Source: Azadirachta indica (lineage: Eukaryota > Streptophyta > Magnoliopsida > Sapindales > Meliaceae). Taken from it: DNA of 64,000 bases. The notes under the pieces are model-generated. The model ran no database searches and was not told the DNA's origin. It saw only the letters and a list, made by a program, of their open reading frames with translations. Location: positions 9,014,367 to 9,078,366 of the forward strand of contig CM040446.1 of the NCBI GenBank assembly GCA_022749755.1. The letters are read 5' to 3'. This document shows, piece after piece, positions 48,830-60,380 of the stretch. The position numbers and the translations under genes are program-made. The first letter of the stretch is position 1; every line of letters begins with the position of its first letter.

Positions 48830-49251
48830 TGATATGTTCATTATTTTGATAGATGAGTTAAATCCCTCACCAAGATTAATTCATAATCAATAAAGAACTT
48901 ATGCGTAAATACGTTCATTGCACGTAAGAAGACAATCACTGACCTGAGTTCCATGACTTTTGAATCACACTTAATACCCTGAATATGACAATCAATAATG
49001 GATTCTTGAGCTTTAACACCTAAATTCCCCCAATCCATCCCTTTTAATTATTTTAGTTATTTTAATTCATTTAGTGATTAGTTTGTTTCAATATTCTGTT
49101 ATTCAAATCACCACTCATATTTCATTCAACATAAGTTTTACTAGTCACGAAACTCTAATTTCCTTATTCTTTATGGGATTGACCTTTCAAAATACTTATT
49201 GTGTTACAGGTGATTCATATACTTACGAGTTTAAAATTAAAACAAATAACT
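48830..49251. mobile_element. Short insertion in the satellite, probably an LTR remnant
   Basis: About 420 bp foreign to the satellite. Left TCATC (48,825-48,829) and right TCATT (49,252-49,256) differ by one base and fit an aged 5-bp duplication. The 3' end (GGGATTGACC ... ACTTACGAGTTTAAAATTA) resembles LTR 3' ends such as family A. A 65-codon minus frame (48,841-49,038) has no recognised domain. Edges are approximate. Confidence 0.5.
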
Positions 49252-50215
49252 TCATTGCGAAATGATATCGTTTCTCATGTTTGTTTTGCATTTTACCATT
49301 TTGGGCCTAAAAATAAGTCCTTTCTACTCTGTTTTCTAAATCAAAGGTACAACGACGCTCTTCATGCAATGGTAAGTAACAAGACTTGTAGTCAGTCACA
49401 AAATGATGTCATTTTCATGTCTATTTTGCATTTTACTATTTTGGGCTTGAAAATCATCTCATTTTTTACTACTCCGTTTTCAAAATAAAATGTACCGAAA
49501 CAATCATCACACGATGGTAAGTGACTAGACTTGTGGCCATAACGAAATGATGTTGTTTTTTGAGACCATTTTGCATTTTACTCTTTCCAGCCCGAAAATC
49601 GTCGCATTTCAACTCCTCTATTTTCTAAATAAAACACACAAGAACAAACCTCTTGTGATGTTGTGTAACAAGACGTGTTGCCCATCGCAAAAAAATGTTG
49701 TTTTTTCTTTTGTTTTTTGTTTGACCATTTCGGGCCCAACATTCATCTCATTTTCGACTTCTATGTTTTTGAAATAAAATACATTCAAATAATTCTGATG
49801 TAAGGGTAAGTAACACGACAGTTGGTCCATCACAAGACGATGTAGTTTTTCGTATCCATTTTACATGTTACCATTTTGAGCCCAACAATTGTCCCATTTT
49901 CTATATTTTGTTTCGAAATCAAAGACATAATAACGCTCCTCATGCGATGGTGAGCAAAAAAACGTCCAGTAGGTTGCAAAATGATGTCTTTTCTGTGTCT
50001 ATTTTGCGTTTTACCATTTTTGGTCTAAAAATTGTTCCATTTCCCACTATTGAATTTTCGAAATATAACGCACCATAGTGATCGTCATGAGATGGTGACT
50101 TATAAGACGTGTAGCCTGTCGCGAAATGACATCATTTTTTGTGTTTGTTTTGCATTTTACCATTTTTGGCCCAAAAATTGACCTTTTCTGGAGTCCTCTA
50201 TTTTCAAAGTCTTGG
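49252..50215 (-). repeat. Satellite subfamily B, block 3
   Basis: Six to seven monomers in the same orientation, ending near 50,215 where non-repetitive sequence begins. Confidence 0.88.
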
Positions 50216-51540
50216 GATACAACGCCACGTGCCTATAGAATTAATTTATAGTTTAAGTTTCATAAAAATCCTCTGTTAAATGGTCTTACTAGAAAATTAG
50301 TATCAGAGGAGGGAAAGACAGCAAAAAGCTAAAAGCTTATGAATATTTTCAAGAGTATGCTCTTTGCCTGCCACTAAATTGGATCTGGCGAATCAGCAAT
50401 TAAAAATATATTTTGTGCTTTAATAGCTTGAGCTCACTTATATTTCCTTTTAAAGATCTAAATTTAGTAGGCATTTTAATTGTCTTTAAGACAATTTGGG
50501 AAAGGACTTAGGCGAGGTATTCATCCTTGTCACCCACTAAAGCCAGTAGAGCATCTAGAGTGTTGTTTGACGTTTACAGTCCTTAAGTCTTTTAGTAGGT
50601 TAAAGATGAGTTCTTCTATCAAATTAATGTCTAATAGATCATCTAGATCTTCAACGGAGTATGATCAGAGTCATACTGAAAATAAGCAAATAATGGTTGT
50701 TGAAGATATTGAACAATATCTTTATAATTGGAATAATTTAGGGCTTTACAATTAAGTATGAACCCATTCGCAAAATTTTAAAACCTTATGAAAAGTCAAA
50801 TATAATTCACTGTTTGGTTTATTCAAACCATACCAAACCAGTTCACAATGCAATAGTCCAAGAAAACTGACAAATAGTGAACCGTGAAATAGTACCAATT
50901 GTTATATTTATAAATTTGAATTTAAACGATCAATAACAATAACTGGACTAAAATGCAAGATTTTGAAAGTTTGATCACAACGACTATAAACGACTAGTAA
51001 CAGTTATAAACGGTTATATTCATTTTCTATTATAAATACTAGACAAAATTCATTTGAAATTAATTTTTGCTCATCTTGAAAATTTGGAGAAATATTTTAT
51101 AAGTGCATACAAAGATTTTGAGATTATATTCGCAAATTATATATTTATTCAATTACACACTCTATATTTCATCTGTATATTTCTTCGAAAAGAATGTTTG
51201 TAAATATTTGATTTTTATTAAAGATATTTTTATTGTAATTCTTGTGAGTTTGAGTGTGATAGAAACACACTTGGTGGAAAGGTTTGAGTGACACTATAAG
51301 TCACTTGGTTATAAAGGTTAGAGAGGCACATGCAAGTTCTTTTGATAGGAGTGGCTTCTGAAAGTCCACTTGGAGTTGTATTTATTTACTTGCCTTAAGT
51401 TTGAAGGCATAATAGCAGAATTCTTAAGCGGGTTGGCTTGGGGGTGTAGATACAGGTCGGAGTTTGCTGAACCACGTAAAAGTCACGTGTTTGATTTCTC
51501 TACCCCTTTACTCATTTAATTTATATTCTTATTATTGTTA
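50216..51540 (+). other. Non-satellite stretch with a short ORF and an LTR-like end
   Basis: Contains a 49-codon frame from the ATG 50,609 (serine-rich start, acidic end EDIEQYLYNWNN). It also has a TATA-like TATTATAAATACTA (about 51,032-51,045) followed by GTGTAGATACAGGTCGG and CTGAACCACGTAAAAGTC (about 51,444-51,490). The last part resembles the R-U5 end of Copia-type LTRs. No protein domain is recognised, so a broken retroelement or pararetrovirus is only a suggestion. Confidence 0.35.
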
Positions 51541-52036
51541 CACACATTCATTCATACACACTTGAATTATAAATTGTATTATATTTATATTGATAATGTG
51601 TTGAATTCATTATGTTTTACTTAAGAAATTTAAATTGCTTGAAATTAAATTGGATTGCATATATTTAATTTCTAGAATTTTTGAAAACCCAATTTAGCCT
51701 CTCTCTTACGTTGCCTGGATAGTATTTCATTAATATAAAGAAATTCTTTTTTTTTTTATAAATTTTGCATTAGTTTTTACAAAATTTTAGATATTTTTTC
51801 TTTTTTATTAAATTTATTTTTTCTCTGATAATTTATTTTCATTATTATTTTAAAATTTTGAAATTATTATTTATTTAATCATCTATCTAATATATGTAAT
51901 ATATAACATGGTGCATATATATATATATCATTAATAAATCATTTTTGTGGTAAAGAATCAATTTCTTGAGTTTAAAGTCAAAGGTTCCAACTTCCATACT
52001 TAGAAAATATCATCTTTTTAAAAAAAAAAAAATTAG
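51541..52036. other. AT-rich DNA with small TA repeat
   Basis: No gene seen. It has an alternating TA tract (about 51,916-51,928) and a 12-A run (about 52,020-52,031) just left of the E3 target site. Confidence 0.5.
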
Positions 52037-52359
52037 GCTGGTGATGTAAATGAAATTGCACAACCACGTAAACAAGAGAAGAAACTCATACATAAGGCTG
52101 GAGACACTAAATTGCAGCATCAAAATGATTCGTTGAGCGTGTCGAGTGGACCGATTACAAGAGTTAGAGTCAAGACATTGCAAAGTGCCTTAAACTGACT
52201 AATTAAAAAGATGTGTGATTCAAATACAATTCAAGATACACATCTTGAAGAATTAGGCTCAGTGAACATCATTCAAGCAATCAGAGTTTAGGAAGACTAA
52301 TATGAAAATGTTCAAAAATTATAATCCATTTGTGTAATTTTTAAGAATCTTAAAATGAT

Positions 52360-52440
52360 GTAATCATTTACGTCATACACGTACAACGTCATTGCTTATG
52401 TCATATATATATGACATCATTGCTTACGTTTTCATGTTTG
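52360..52440 (+). promoter_or_regulatory. Cluster of ACGTCA/TGACG-like motifs in the E3 LTR
   Basis: Within about 80 bp the 5' LTR has ACGTCA twice, ACGT cores, TATGTCA and TGACATCA, about 110-190 bp upstream of the TATA box. The 3' LTR (about 58,215-58,295) and the stump LTR (about 4636-4710) keep variants of the cluster. TGACG/ACGTCA is the core recognised by plant bZIP (TGA-type) factors, so a stress- or hormone-responsive enhancer is possible. Confidence 0.45.
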
Positions 52441-52550
52441 AAATTTATAGTTTTAAAAAGTCAAAAAGTTTGTATTTAATTTGTCAAATTGTTAGGTAGG
52501 ATTATTGGCTTAATTTTTGACATTTTCCTGTTGTATTTGCCTATAAAAAG

Positions 52551-52560
52551 ACTTTCATTT
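52551..52560 (+). promoter_or_regulatory. LTR TATA box of E3
   Basis: CTATAAAAAG, repeated in the 3' LTR at 58,399-58,408, about 290 bp before the LTR end. Confidence 0.6.
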
Positions 52561-52851
52561 TTGAAATAAAGGAAGCAATTTTGAGTGTTAAGTTATTTTT
52601 TACAAATTCTTGTTCTTGAACTCTTCAAGTCTAATTTTTTGTCGCGTTCAAAACAACCAAACTTATCATCTAAATTTTTAAGTGTTTTTTTAAGGATTCT
52701 TGATGTGGCATTTGAGTATCCATAGTCTTGGTTCTTATTTAGATAGGTATTCGGTTAAAACTCAATAAACTTGCGTCTTGAGAAAATCTTGGGGTTCTTT
52801 ACTAAATTCGGTGTTGGGTTACGTCACATTATCTGCGAGGTTCGTATCATT

Positions 52852-52864
52852 TGGTATCAGAGTT
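52852..52864 (+). other. Primer-binding site of E3 (one substitution)
   Basis: TGGTATCAGAGTT starts two bases after the LTR end, the same C-to-T change as in E1. Confidence 0.87.
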
Positions 52865-53365
52865 TTGGTTCCAAGGCAAGTTTAAGTTCTCCTTTACATC
52901 TTTATTGTTCCTTTACTTCTTCAATTAGAATTCTAAAAAAAAATACAAAAAAAAAATATTGTGGCCAAATTCCTCCTTGATTGGTCCAAATTCGAATTTT
53001 ATGTTTTTCTTTTTCAATATATTTTGAGTTCATATTTTTTATTTCTAGTTCTTAAAAAAAATAAAGAAAAAAAAGAGAAAAAAAAAAGAGAATTGTTGTT
53101 ATCCATTATATTCATAATCTCTTGTAGTATTGACCTAATATTCCGTGCTCTTGATCCAATATTGTCATTGCTTGCATCAATTTCTTAAGAATTGCTTATT
53201 GAATCTTGTGATTTGTTTTGGTTGCTTCTCATCTTAAATTGCCACTTAAATTTTGATTAAGTGTGTGTGAGTGTAAGGACATTTGAGTGCTCAAATACGA
53301 GAGTAAGAGAAAATACGTGAGGGAGTGCTTGTGAGGTTTCTAACTTTGTTTTGCAGATTTTAAAT

Positions 53366-54460
53366 ATGTCTCATAATCAAGAAGAAAATTTAACCTCAGG
53401 GGTACAACTACCAACCACCCCGAACCTACAATTGCAAGCGTTATTGGGGGAGATGAGACGGATGATGAGGGTTGAGTTAGAACCAATCCATGAAAGAATG
53501 GATAGGTTGGAAGAAGAGACATCAAGAGGGCAACATCAAAGCTCTTCCATTAGACAACCACCTAGGCAAGTGCAATCCAGGGTATAATGGGGTAATGTTG
53601 AGGATGATGGGGATTTCGATGAATCATCAATGAACCGGGGCAGGAATTTTCGTGGTTATAGGAATAGAAAAGCTAGGTTGGGTATATCTAAGTTGTTAGA
53701 TGATGATTTAGGAAGCATTAAGCTGAAAATTCCACCATTCTAAGGAAGAAATGTTCCTGAAGCTTATTTAGAGTGGAAGAAGAGAATATAAATGGTTTTC
53801 GATTGTCACAACCACTCTAAGAATAAAAAAGTAAAATTTGCGATAATTGAATTTATTGATTATACTATTATTTGGTGGGATCAATTGCTGAAGGATAGGA
53901 GAAGAAATCAAGAACGTCCTATTAAGACGTGGGACGAGATGAAGACAATAATGAGAAGATGTTTTATTCCAAGTTATTACCACCGAGAGTTGTACAACAA
54001 ATTGCAGTGTCTAACTCAAGGATCTAAAAGCATAGATGAATACTATAAAGAGATGGAGGTTACTATGATCCGAGCAAATGTAGAGGAGGATATAGAAGCT
54101 ACCATGGCTATGTTCTTACATGGTTTAAATCATGAGATCACAAACGTGGTGGAGATGCAACATTATGTAGAGTTGACAGATATGGTACACCAAGCTATGA
54201 AAGTTGAGCAACAATTGAAGCGAAGAAACATGACTAGGAGAGGAGTAAGCAGAACTGCTACAAACTCATGGAGATCAACCTTTAAACGGGAGGAATTTCT
54301 ATTAACAAAGTTTAAGTCCGAAGCCTATAAGGATGTCAAACAAATTGTGCCGCAAAAAACAAGGTAACGTTGAATCCACCGCTTCTAGAAATCGTGACAT
54401 TAAGTGTTTTAAATGTTAAGGCAGGGGTAATATAGCTAGCCAATGCCCAAATAAAAAGGG
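53366..54460 (+). pseudogene. gag: E3 gag, with stops and a broken zinc knuckle
   Basis: Starts at the ATG 53,366 (MSHNQEEN). It has an N-terminal helical part, then the capsid core; the longest open part (53,792-54,367) includes MVFDCHNHSKNKK and SYYHRELYNKLQCLTQGSK, which matches the E1 capsid. In-frame stops lie at 53,585-53,587, near 53,741 and near 53,790, all in one frame. The zinc knuckle after it (about 54,400-54,450) keeps its three cysteines, but a TAA follows the second and the histidine is asparagine. It is firmly gag by order and homology to E1. Confidence 0.87.
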
Positions 54461-57400
54461 TAATGGTGATCAATGCTCAAGGAGAGATTGAATCAGAAGG
54501 AGAAGAAGAAGACAAAATAGAAGGCATGCCACCTCTTGAAGATAACTACGAAGGGCAATATGCTGCGAAAGGAGAATTATTAGTGGTAAGACGAGCTCTT
54601 AGTGCATAGGTTAGGGAAGAAGAAAATGATCAGTGGTAGAACTTGTTTTATACTCGGTGTTTCATCAACAACAAAGTTTGCAGCGTTATAATTGATGAAG
54701 GAAGTTGCACCAACGTGGCCAGCACTGAATTAGTGGAGAAATTGTCGTTACCTACCATGAAACATCCACGACCGTACCGGCTTCAATGGCTAAACAATTG
54801 TGGAGAAATCAAGGTAGCAAAACAAGTGTTGGTGGCATTTTCTATTGGCAAATATGAGGATGAGGTCTTTTGTGATGTGATTCCTATGCACGCATGTTAC
54901 ATCCTATTGGGCAAACCATGACAGTACGATCGACAAGTCACACATGACGGTTTCACCAATAAATACTCTTTTACTATCAAAAAGCAACCTATATCACTTG
55001 TGCCATTGACTCCAAAACAAGTTCTCGAAAACCAATTAAAGATGTAAAAAGCAAGTGAAAAGAGAAAAGAAAACAAGAAAGGCAAAAATGTAAAAGAGAG
55101 TGAGAGGAAACATGAGAGAGTTGCAACATTGATGTGTGAGAGAGAGGAAAAATACAATTTTATTACAAAAAAAAGTGAGATCAAGAGAGTTTTACTTTCA
55201 CAGCAGCCCTTTATAGTACTTATGTATAAAAAGCCCTTTTTGTGTACTAATGATCTTGCCAGATTTTTGCCGAGCAATGTTATGTTTCTTTTGCAGGAAT
55301 TCGAGGATGTTTTTCCTGAAGAGATGTCCCCTAGTTTACCTCCAATTCGAGGAATTGAGCATCAAATTAATTTTATACCTGATGTAACAATTACAAACTG
55401 ACAACCTATAAAAGTAATCACGAGAAGACGAAGGAACTTCAACGACAAGTTAACAAGCTGATGGAGAAAGGGTATGTTAGAGAAAGCATGAGTTCTTGTG
55501 CGGTTTCGATGCTACTAGTGTCTAAGAAAGATGGGATATAGAGAATGTGTGTTGATTGCCGAGCTGTCAATAATATTACGGTAAAGTATCGACATCCTAT
55601 TCCTCGATTAATGATATGTTAGATGAATTTCATAGGTCTTGTGTGTTTTCTAAAATTTATCTTAAAAGTGGATACCATCAAATTAGGACGAAAGAAGGGG
55701 ATGAGTGGAAAACTGCATTTAAAATAAAATATGGTTTGTATGAATGGTTAGTTATTCCTTTTGGACTAACTTTTGAATTATGTTTTGCATATTTTCATTA
55801 GCAAATTCGTAATAGTTTATTTTGATGATATCTTGATTTATAATAAAAACTTGGACGATTATGTTGAACACTTAAAACTTGTTTTAAAGGTTTTAAGGAA
55901 AGAAAGGCTATTTGTTAATTTTAAGAAATGTACATTTTGTACGGATAAGCTTGTATTTCTTGATTTTGTTGTAAGTGTTAAAGGGATTGAGGTCGATGAG
56001 GAGAAGGTGAAGGCAATTCAAAAATGGCCAATGCCTACTTCGACGAATCAAGTAAGAAGCTTTCATGGATTGGCCAGTTTTTATCGACGCTTTATTCGAG
56101 ATTTTAGTAGCATAGCTGCACCCTTAACCGAAGTCATCAAGAAGAATGTTCCGTTTAAGTGGGAAAAGAGCAAGAAAAGGCATTCAAACTCATCAAAGAA
56201 AAATTGACTAATGCACATTTACTTGTTTTACCTAACTTTACTAAAATATTTGAGATTCAGTGTGATGCTTCAGGTACAAGAATCAAAGGTGTACTAATGT
56301 AAGAAGGAGGACCAATTGCGTACTTTAGTGAGAAACTAAATGGGCCAGCTTTAAATTATCCTACTTACGACAAAGAATTGTATGCATTGGTTCGAACTCT
56401 AGAAACTTGGCAGCATTACTTTTGGTCCAGAGAGTTTGTGATTCATACGGATCATGGATCCTTGAAACATTTAAAAGCGCAGCACAAATTAAGCAGACGT
56501 CATGCCAAATGGGTGGAGTTCATTGAGACATTTTCTTATGTGATCAAATACAAATAAGGCAAAGAAAATATAGTTGCTGATGCATTATCATATAGGTACG
56601 CTTTACTTTCAACCCTTGATGCTAAATTGTTTGGATTTGAGTACATTAAATTGTTTGGATTTGAGTACATTAAGGAGTTGTATGTAACGCATTCTAATTT
56701 TTGTGACTTGTTTAAGAATCGCACTAAGGGAGCATGTGGGAAGTTCTATTTGCATGATGGTTTTCTATTTTGAGAAAATAAATTGTGTGTTTCATATTCA
56801 TCTTTGTGTGAGTTACTTGTTTGAGAAGGACACGGTGGTGGTTTGATGGGTCACTTTAGCATAATTAAGACTTTACACATATTGCATGAGCATTTCTTTT
56901 GGCCGCACATGAAACGTGACATAGAAAAGGTTTGTGGGAAATGTATTACTTGTAGGCAAGTTAAGTCTAGGCAATAACCACATGGATTGTATATACCACT
57001 TCCTATTCCTAGTGCACTTTGGGTCGATATTTATATGAATTTTGTTTTAGAATTACCTAGGACAAAAAGGGGGAGAGACTCAGTTTTGTGGTTGTCGATA
57101 GGTTTTCTAAGATGGCACACTTTATTGCATGTCATAAAACTGATGATGTATCATATATAGCTGATTTGTTTTTTCAGGAGGTTGTTAGGTTGCATGAAAT
57201 ATCCAAAACTATTGTCTCAGATCGAAATGCAAAGTTCTTAAGTTATTTTTGGAAGACATTGTGGGGAAAGTTGGGAACTAAATTATTATTTTCTACTACT
57301 TGTCACCTACGAACAGATGGTCAAACTGAAGTAGCAAAACAGGACATTGTCTACTTTGTTGTATACTATTATACAAAAGAACCTAAAAACTTGGGAAGAT

Positions 57401-58056
57401 TGCTTGTCGCATGTTGGATTTGCTTATAATCGTTGTGTTCATTCTACCATTAAGTTTTCACCTTTTGAAATTGTTTATGGTTTTAATCCACTAACTCTTT
57501 TGGATTTAACTTTTTTACCTATGAGTGAGTGCGTTAATTTAGATAGCAAAAAGAAAGCTGATTTCATTAAGCAGATTCATGAGCAAGCAAGGCAACACAT
57601 AGAATAACAAACAGAATAATATGCCAAGCAAGCCAATGAGGGACAAAAGAAGGTTGTTTTTTCATCAGGAGATTGGGTTTGGTTACATATAAGGAAAAAG
57701 CTTTTTCCGAGCAAAGACGTTCTAAACTTCTATCAAGGAGAGATGGCTTATTTCGAGTAGTGGAACGCGTCAATGACAATGCCTACAAACTTGAACTATC
57801 AGGTGAGTATAGGGTTAGTACAAACTTTAATGTTTCTGACTTATCTCCTTTTGATGTAAGTAACGATTTGAGGACAAATCCTTTTCAAGAAGGGGAGAAT
57901 GATACAAATGAAATTGCGCAACCACGTAAACAAGAGGAGAAACTCACACATAAGGCTGGAGACACTCAATTGCAGCATCAAAATGATTCGCTGAGTGTGC
58001 CGAATAGAGCGATTATAAGAGTTAGAGTCAAGACATTGCAAAGTGCCTTAAACTGA
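54461..58056 (+). pseudogene. pol: E3 pol, heavily disrupted
   Basis: Protease (54,643-54,921) reads IIDEGS, with glutamate in place of glycine beside the catalytic aspartate. RT is broken by a frameshift near 55,400 and a deletion near 55,770, but YFDD survives (about 55,818-55,829). RNase H and the integrase zinc finger follow with several stops. The integrase core (57,088-57,429) keeps SDRN and QTEVA. A 24-bp tandem duplication (56,624-56,671) adds KLFGFEYI twice. The tail (57,673-58,056) crosses the polypurine tract and 157 bases of the 3' LTR. Overall order is the same as E1. Confidence 0.9.
57887..57899 (+). other. Polypurine tract of E3
   Basis: AAGAAGGGGAGAA just before the 3' LTR, within the open pol tail. 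Confidence 0.82.
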
Positions 58057-58707
58057 CTAATTAAAAGGATGTGTGATTCAAATATAATTCAAGATACACA
58101 TCTTGAAAAATTAGGTTCAGTGAACATCATTCAAGTAATCGGAGTCTAGGAAGACTAATATGAAAATGTTCAAAAATTATAATCCATTTGTATAATTTTT
58201 AAGAATCTTAAAATGACGTAATCATTTACGTCATACACGTACAACGTCATTGCTTATGTTATATATATATGACATCATTGCTTACGTTTTCATGTTTGAA
58301 ATTTGTAGTTTTAAAAAGTCAAAAAGTTTGTATTTAATTTGTCAAATTGTTAGGTAGAATTGTTAGCCTAATTTTTGGCATTTTCCCTTTGTATTTGCCT
58401 ATAAAAAGGTTTTCATTTTTGAAATAAAGGAAGTAATTTTGAGTGTTAAGTTATTTCTTACAAGTTCTTATTCTTGAACTCTTCAAGTCTAATTTTTTGT
58501 CGCGTTCAAAACAACCAAACTTATCATCTAATTTTTTAAGTGTTTTCTTAAGGATTCTTGATGTGGCATTTGAGTATCCATAGTCTTGGTTCTTATTTAG
58601 ATAGGTATTCGGTTAAAACTCAATAAACTTGCGTCTTGAGAAAATCTTGGGGTTCTTTACTAAATTCGGTGTTGGGTTACGTCACATTATCGGCGAGGTT
58701 CGTATCA
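57900..58707 (+). repeat. 3' LTR of E3
   Basis: Reads TGATACAAATGAAATTGCG ... GCGAGGTTCGTATCA, 808 bp, same length as the 5' LTR. Confidence 0.94.
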
Positions 58708-58712
58708 GCTGG

Positions 58713-59305
58713 GTTATAGTTTAAGCTCAATACAAATTTAATTTGGTTAAGGATAAATATGTAAAATAACAAAAATATTAATAGTTAAAAACCAAAATTT
58801 GATGGTAGGCGGGTAAATCGTAGTTTTGAAATATTAGAGAGGTAAGTGATAAAAACATTAAAAATCAGGAGGAAATTGGTATTTTTCCTAAAATACATAT
58901 TAAACCATGTTATTTTGATGATAAAATATATTTTAAAAATATTTCCTATGTAGTCTAAATTTTTCGAGCCAATACCAAAAGGGAATCCAAAATTTTAGGT
59001 TTTTAAAAAATTAAAATCAAACTAAATAGTGTAAAAATAAAAACTAAATTGAACTTATTAGTTCCGGTTCGGTGTAGTTCAATTTTCTAGATTTCAGGTT
59101 TTATTGCCTAGCTTTAGTTGCATGTATCAAAAAATTTACTTGTCAACTATTAGTTGTCAATAATGCTGAGTTAAATAATTGAGTGAGGTTACATAAATAT
59201 TCATGCTAAAAGACAAAATTTTTTTGGATAATAATGTATGATTTTAACTCTATAAAGTGAATAAATAAGATAATACTTTTATTTAAATTATTCTACATTA
59301 AAGTA
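58713..59305. other. AT-rich intergenic DNA, no gene seen
   Basis: No frame or repeat recognised between E3 and the MITE. Confidence 0.55.
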
Positions 59306-59315
59306 TATAGAAAAA

Positions 59316-60028
59316 GGAATTATGACATATCTCTATGATGTTAGGGTAAAATAGATGCCTTCTATGATTTGAGTAAATAGGTAAATACTTGCTGAACTTA
59401 ACTTTCTGTTTACAAAATGACTATTTTACTCTTATGCATTTAAAAAAATACAAATTGATCATTTTAACCCTACCACCTTATAATTTTAAAATAGTAAAAT
59501 AATAATTATATGCTTAACTTATTTTTTTTTTTATAATTATACACTCAATATTTTCTTATAATTTTATCATAAATTATTATTTAATTAAAATAATTTTATT
59601 CTTGAAAATATTTAATTTGTATAGTAAGACTTGGAAAATAAAAGAGCAACATAATTACAATGATGGATGATAGGCATAGTTAAATAAAATGATAAAATTA
59701 TCAAAATAAAATATTTTAATTAAATAATAATTTATGATAAAATTATAAGATTGTATTTTTTAGAAAAAGTAAGTTAATCACATAATTATTATTTTATTAT
59801 TTTAAAATTATAAGGTTATTTTAATCATCATATATTAATAGTAAGGTTAAAATGATTTGTTCGTATTCTTTTAAATATATAAGGACAAAATAATCATATT
59901 GTGAATAAAAAATTAAATCTAGTGAAGTATCTGTCTATTTGCTTAAACATTAAGGGGATATTTTTTTTTTAAACATTAAAGATATTTAATTGTTTACCTA
60001 AATTTCAAGGGGAATTTGTCATAATCCC
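59316..60028. mobile_element. Mutator-type MITE with long inverted repeats
   Basis: A 713-bp element whose ends are inverted copies (left GGAATTATGACATATC; right, reversed, GGGATTATGACAAATTCC). Imperfect inversion extends over most of each half, about 300 bp per arm, for example AAAATGACTATTTTACTC against AATATGATTATTTTGTCC. It is flanked by the perfect 10-bp duplication TATAGAAAAA (59,306-59,315 and 60,029-60,038). A 9-11 bp duplication with long terminal inverted repeats points to the Mutator superfamily. No transposase is encoded. Confidence 0.85.
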
Positions 60029-60204
60029 TATAGAAAAATTTAATATAGATGAATACTATTTGAATAAAATATTAATTTAAATATAAAAATATAAAAGAAA
60101 AACACACATATTACATTTTTTATATTAAAAAATTTATAAAAAAATTAGTCGTGAAGAAATAAAAAATACTTTTTGTATATAAATATGTCGTCAATTTAAA
60201 AACA

Positions 60205-60380
60205 AAATTTTTTGGTTTTAAGAGAGAAGAAAAATATTTTTCATATTAAATTTTTAAATGTTTTTGTTAATATTTTATTATTTAAATGACAATCAGAAAA
60301 TATTAACAAAAATACTGAAAAATTTTAATATGAAATATTAATTTTTTTCAAAATTTTTCTTCGATTCTAAAGCTAAAAAA
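60205..60380. repeat. Foldback (hairpin) sequence
   Basis: Two inverted arms of about 75 bp: left GTTTTTGTTAATATTTT preceded by CATATTAAATTTTTAAAT, right AAAATATTAACAAAAATAC followed by the inverse. The loop is short (about 20 bp). It may be a small MITE or part of one. No clear target duplication was found. Confidence 0.5.

Larger units (their letters stand above)
52042..52849 (+). repeat. 5' LTR of E3
   Basis: Reads TGATGTAAATGAAATTGC ... GCGAGGTTCGTATCA. A TATA box CTATAAAAAG lies at 52,551-52,560. Confidence 0.94.
52042..58707 (+). mobile_element. E3: CRM-like gypsy retrotransposon, decayed
   Basis: A 6666-bp element with TG...CA ends and the perfect target duplication GCTGG (52,037-52,041 and 58,708-58,712). 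Both LTRs are 808 bp. By eye they differ at about 40 positions (about 95% identity), so it is older than E1 and E2. Order: LTR, PBS, leader, gag, protease, RT, RNase H, integrase, polypurine tract, LTR. It is related to E1 and E2 in protein but not in LTR sequence. Many stops, frameshifts and an RT deletion make it inert. Confidence 0.94.

Noticed and set aside
53340..53525. Antisense frame opposite E3 gag
   Set aside because: Shadow of the gag start region; no independent evidence.
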